A DNA stretch of 27,770 nt, from assembly GCA_000493945.1 (NCBI GenBank), contig AWNW01000038.1, forward strand, positions 1-27,770. The letters run 5' to 3'. Below, piece by piece: positions 24,881 to 27,770 of the stretch. The first letter of the stretch is position 1, and each line of letters begins with the position of its first letter. Made by a program: the position numbers and the translations under genes. This stretch comes from Candidatus Hydrogenedens terephthalaticus JGI OTU-1 (GTDB lineage: Bacteria; Hydrogenedentota; Hydrogenedentia; Hydrogenedentales; Hydrogenedentaceae). The notes under the pieces are model-generated. The model saw only the letters and a list, made by a program, of their open reading frames with translations, was not told the DNA's origin and made no database searches.

Positions 24881-26203
24881 CTATACCAATTCTTTGCGAT
24901 GAGCCCAAACTTTCTGGAATGCCTTTACATACTGTTCAACCAGTTCGGGCACTTCTGTAGTAAAGTAGGGCAGGGCTATATTTGTATCATTTGCTTGTTT
25001 TGAGCCGGGCAGTTCGGGAATAACAGGTTTGTGATGCCACCATTCATCTTCTGCATATACAGGTAATTCATGTTGTAGCGTATAATGAACTCCATCGGCA
25101 CGGACACCTTCTGCCCTCAAAGCCTCTACAAGGCGATTTCTTGGAACACCTGTTTTCTTTTCATCAACAAATAACATGTTCCATTGGTAATGCAGGCGTT
25201 TTATATCTTTTCTTCCACTGGTCTGTTCCGAAATTCCTTCCAATTCCAGAAGTTGGTCATTCAATTTACGAACCTGACGGACACCGGCTTCATTTCGTTC
25301 TTCTAATCCGACTAATTGACAACGAGCAAGTGCGGCTGCCATCGGATGCATTCTGAACTTTACACCCAAACCGGAACCTGAATACTTTGCGTAGGGATTA
25401 TCTTTGGGTAGATTTGTTACTTTATAGTCACCGAAGGCAACGGCTCTGCCCCAATCCTCCGCATTTTGATAAATGCCCATACCTCCTTCAATTGCAGGTA
25501 AGGGCTTGCTCATTTGATAACTGAAAATAGCCATTCGGCTCCATGTGCCCATAAGTTTTCCTTTTAATCTCGCCCCGTGGGCATGAGCACAATCTTCTAA
25601 AACAATAAGACCTTTTTCTTTTGCCCAGTCATTAATTTCATCCATATCGGCAGGTAAGCCAATCCAATGAACCGGTAGGACAGCCTTGGTATTTGGCGTT
25701 AGCCGTTTTTTTGCATCGTTCAGGTCAAAATTGAGCGTTTGTGGATTGATGTCAACAAAAACAGGGACTAATCCGAATAATCGCATCGGAAGTATTGTAG
25801 CAAAGAAGGTATACGATGGAACCATAATTTCACTGCCGGGCGGTAAATTAAGGGCAAAAAACATCGCTGTTAATGCACTTGTTCCGTTAAAATGTGCCTT
25901 TACATACGGCACCTGCATATAGTTCTTCCAATCTTCCTCCAATTTATCTATTGGATTGTAAGATGGATTTCGAACCAATTCTACTACGGCGTCTTCTTCC
26001 GCCTTACCATAACGAGGCCAGCGAGCCGCATCGTCCTGTGAAACTGTTACCGCTGGTTTGCCACCAAACAACGCTAATGTTTCATTGGCGCCCCATGCCT
26101 TATTTACGGTTGAGGAACCAGCAACAGCCGTCATAATTCCCGCAGACTTTAAAAATTCTCTGCGTGTTGAAAAACCCTTTTCTTCTTTCTTGTTTTTTTT
26201 CAT
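24881..26203 (-). CDS. DegT/DnrJ/EryC1/StrS family aminotransferase with Tat-type signal
   Basis: A 440-residue PLP enzyme of the sugar-aminotransferase class. Most of it is typical: AHFNGTSALTAMFFAL (cofactor phosphate site), VPVFVDINPQTLNFD, LIVLEDCAHAHGA (Asp204 contacts the PLP ring), and SYQMSKPLPAIEGGMG, in which Lys233 is the Schiff-base lysine. The N-terminus is unusual: MKKNKKEEKGFSTRREFLKSAG plus a hydrophobic stretch to about residue 35 forms a Tat-type signal (TRREFLK). PLP-loaded, folded enzymes are plausible Tat cargo. AGGAG lies eight bases before the ATG. Neighbours do not reveal the sugar substrate, and no nucleotide-sugar genes are nearby. A role in cell-envelope sugar modification is inferred only. 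Confidence 0.92.
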   Translation of the reverse strand: MKKNKKEEKGFSTRREFLKSAGIMTAVAGSSTVNKAWGANETLALFGGKPAVTVSQDDAARWPRYGKAEEDAVVELVRNPSYNPIDKLEEDWKNYMQVPYVKAHFNGTSALTAMFFALNLPPGSEIMVPSYTFFATILPMRLFGLVPVFVDINPQTLNFDLNDAKKRLTPNTKAVLPVHWIGLPADMDEINDWAKEKGLIVLEDCAHAHGARLKGKLMGTWSRMAIFSYQMSKPLPAIEGGMGIYQNAEDWGRAVAFGDYKVTNLPKDNPYAKYSGSGLGVKFRMHPMAAALARCQLVGLEERNEAGVRQVRKLNDQLLELEGISEQTSGRKDIKRLHYQWNMLFVDEKKTGVPRNRLVEALRAEGVRADGVHYTLQHELPVYAEDEWWHHKPVIPELPGSKQANDTNIALPYFTTEVPELVEQYVKAFQKVWAHRKELV

Positions 26204-26380
26204 AACCCAACTCCTGTTTTTATTTTATTTGACATTACATTATTTTATTCCATGAGTATGTAATAAAAACAAATCTTAATCATTGATATACACATTTTTT
26301 CACGACAAGTATTTTCAATATTTTCCCTTCTATTCTTTTTTTATTTGCTTTTATTTGTACCATTAGTGTTTCAAGAATTA

Positions 26381-26593
26381 ACCACAGAGGACACAAAAGA
26401 AATTTTATACAAAGGACACAGAGGATGTATATAATAAAAGGGGACGGTCTCTACTTTTTGGACTTTGTGCAGGGACTTTTTGTTCTTTGTGGTAAAAAGA
26501 TTTAACTACCTAAAAATACCAGAAGCCAGGACGCTTCAGCTACATACGGGGAAAGACAAAAAATGTAGAGGCGTAAACTTTTTCGCCTCTACT
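26381..26593. repeat. Mosaic of dispersed palindromic repeats between DegT and GLUG genes
   Basis: The 668-base gap (26204-26871) holds no convincing gene. In its middle lie repeat modules of the same kinds as at 6240-6410: ACCACAGAGGACAC (26381-26394), a GGGGACGGTCTCTACTTTTTG motif (26440-26460), TTCTTTGTGGT (26483-26493, matching the ACCACAGAGG module in inverse), GAAGC..GCTTCAGCTAC (26522-26542), and GTAGAGGCG/CGCCTCTAC (26565-26592), a nine-base stem. The rest of the gap (26204-26380 and 26594-26871) is AT-rich with no distinct features apart from a short imperfect ACCCT/AGGGT repeat near 26800-26823. Confidence 0.75.
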
Positions 26594-26871
26594 ATCTTTG
26601 AAAAATAATGCTTTGATTTTAATAATATCCCGCAAAAACTTGATTTTAGAATATTATTATGGTATACCAAAAATAAGTATGTATGAAAATTTCGGGTCAG
26701 TAAATGTATGTAAAAAAGGAAGGTAAAAAATATATGAGATAATTAGGACTTAAAAGAAGTGCGAATCTTATTATTTGTTTAATCTTTTTGTATGATTTAT
26801 ACCCTTGAAAACATCCGAGGGTATCAAGTGAAGGCTGAATAAGAAAGGAGGCACTCTGAGGTGTAAATAAA

Positions 26872-27770
26872 ATGATGGATAGTAATCATTCTTTTTTATA
26901 CAGATTAAGTAGACTTTTTAACATAATGTTCTTATCTGGTTTAATTCTATTATTACATTCCTTATGCTTGGGAGCAATACAGATAAGTAATATTTATGAG
27001 CTACAGAACATAGGCAATGACCCGTCATATCCGTTGGATGAAGAGTATGAATTGATACAGGACATAGATGCAAGTGAGACTATAAACTGGAATGATGGTG
27101 CAGGCTTTGTACCTATAGGTACTTTCCCGTATGGATTTTCGGGAAAATTTAATGGTAATGGGTGTGAAATACGGAATTTGTATATAAATTGCCATGAAGG
27201 GTGTGCTGGTTTATTTGCTGTATCTTCTGGAGAGATTTGCAATTTAATTTTAGAAAATACTTGGGTATTTGGGGATAATTCTGCTGGTGGTCTGATAGGG
27301 TATAATTTTGGGAAAGTTACACAATGCTATTTCTCTGGCAGTGTGGTAGGTTTTATTTATGTTGGGGGCTTGATAGGGAAGAATGATTGTACTTTTTATG
27401 GTGAAGTTAAGCAATGTTATTCTACAGGAATTGTTGCCGGGGTATCCTATGTTGGTGGTCTTGTGGGGAATAATTATGGAGTTATGGTTATACAAAGTTA
27501 TTCTACAAGTAATGTATCGGGATCTGCAAAAGTTGGGGGGTTGATAGGAGAAAATTTTGGAGTTGTAAAAGAATGTTATTCTGCAGGTAATGCATTTGCT
27601 AATAATGATGTTGGGGGGTTGATAGGAGGTGACAAAATTTCTTTGGCTCAAAAGAGTTATTGGGATATTGTGACATCGAGACAGAAAATCTCTTCCGGTG
27701 GTGAAGGAAAAACAACAGTAGAGATGAAAAAACAGGCTACTTATATAGACTGGGACTTCAAGAATGTATG
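26872..27770 (+). CDS. GLUG-repeat exported protein (3' end outside window)
   Basis: The open frame runs from ATG 26872 (or 26875) to the window edge, about 299 codons. GAGGTG lies eight bases before the first ATG. The N-terminus MMDSNHSFLYRLSRLFNIMF and following hydrophobic run (LSGLILLLHSLCLGA) form a signal peptide. A beta-helix-type region follows: a conserved N-terminal segment with DIDASETINWNDGAGFVPIG and GKFNGNGCEIRNLYI, then four or so GLUG repeats such as GGLIGYNFGKVTQCY, GGLIGKN, GGLVGNNYGVMVIQSY and GGLIGENFGVVKECY. Then SYWDIVTS and TTVEMKKQATY, as in its truncated paralogue at 23284-24051. GLUG proteins are mostly surface proteins; no ligand is known. The C-terminal domain is not visible. 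Confidence 0.9.
   Translation, partial: MMDSNHSFLYRLSRLFNIMFLSGLILLLHSLCLGAIQISNIYELQNIGNDPSYPLDEEYELIQDIDASETINWNDGAGFVPIGTFPYGFSGKFNGNGCEIRNLYINCHEGCAGLFAVSSGEICNLILENTWVFGDNSAGGLIGYNFGKVTQCYFSGSVVGFIYVGGLIGKNDCTFYGEVKQCYSTGIVAGVSYVGGLVGNNYGVMVIQSYSTSNVSGSAKVGGLIGENFGVVKECYSAGNAFANNDVGGLIGGDKISLAQKSYWDIVTSRQKISSGGEGKTTVEMKKQATYIDWDFKNV

Overview
The window looks like a chromosome segment from an uncultured, AT-rich, diderm bacterium. It encodes lipoprotein and Tat-type signal peptides, a GspE/PilB-type secretion ATPase, Sel1-repeat and GLUG-repeat exported proteins, a TMTC-like membrane glycosyltransferase with TPRs, a neutral-ceramidase-like enzyme and a Tat-exported DegT aminotransferase. 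This mix is common in the PVC/Hydrogenedentota part of the tree. I infer such an organism with low to moderate confidence; there is no rRNA or other decisive marker here.

Layout. (1) 1-4230, minus strand: a sugar ABC transporter ATPase (cut by the window edge), its lipoprotein sugar-binding protein, and a secreted calcineurin-like phosphoesterase. (2) 4394-4948, plus: a DJ-1/PfpI protein. (3) about 5015-6231: a decayed IS481-family insertion with imperfect inverted ends, two frameshifts, two in-frame amber codons and a 24-bp in-frame insert that resembles a widespread REP-type repeat. A repeat-rich spacer follows, closed by a strong hairpin terminator. (4) 6575-9299: a small unrecognised protein (minus), then a lone PTS EIIA domain and a TPR membrane glycosyltransferase (plus). 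(5) 9332-13688, minus: a PIG-L deacetylase, dnaN and a gspE/pilB-like ATPase. The spacers on both sides of dnaN carry DnaA-box-like sequences. The spacer upstream of dnaN has a perfect DnaA box, then a TAG-trio array, then an AT-rich tract. This is the arrangement of a bacterial basal unwinding element, so it is a good oriC candidate, although dnaA is not next to it. (6) 13877-17338, plus: a carbamoyltransferase, an SxtJ-like membrane protein and a thiolase. (7) 17563-21404, plus: an S41-protease-like lipoprotein with a changed catalytic motif, and a Sel1-repeat protein. (8) 21466-21736: an array of about 30 short TCCCAT-type tandem repeats. (9) 21758-27770: a ceramidase-like enzyme, a 5'-truncated GLUG/PASTA gene abutting a 5'-truncated nuclease/phospholipase-C-like gene, a Tat-signal DegT aminotransferase, a mosaic of dispersed palindromic repeats, and a second GLUG-repeat gene running off the window.

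How it fits together. Genes left of about 13.7 kb are mostly on the minus strand and those from there to 21.4 kb are on the plus strand. This fits replication forks leaving an origin near dnaN. The most interesting non-coding content is the candidate origin and the family of mosaic repeats (GTAG-GGCG palindrome, CCACAGAGG module, GAAGCC-GGCTTC module) found beside the IS, beside the GLUG genes and as a terminator-like hairpin. I did not find a clearly new multi-gene defence or metabolic system.
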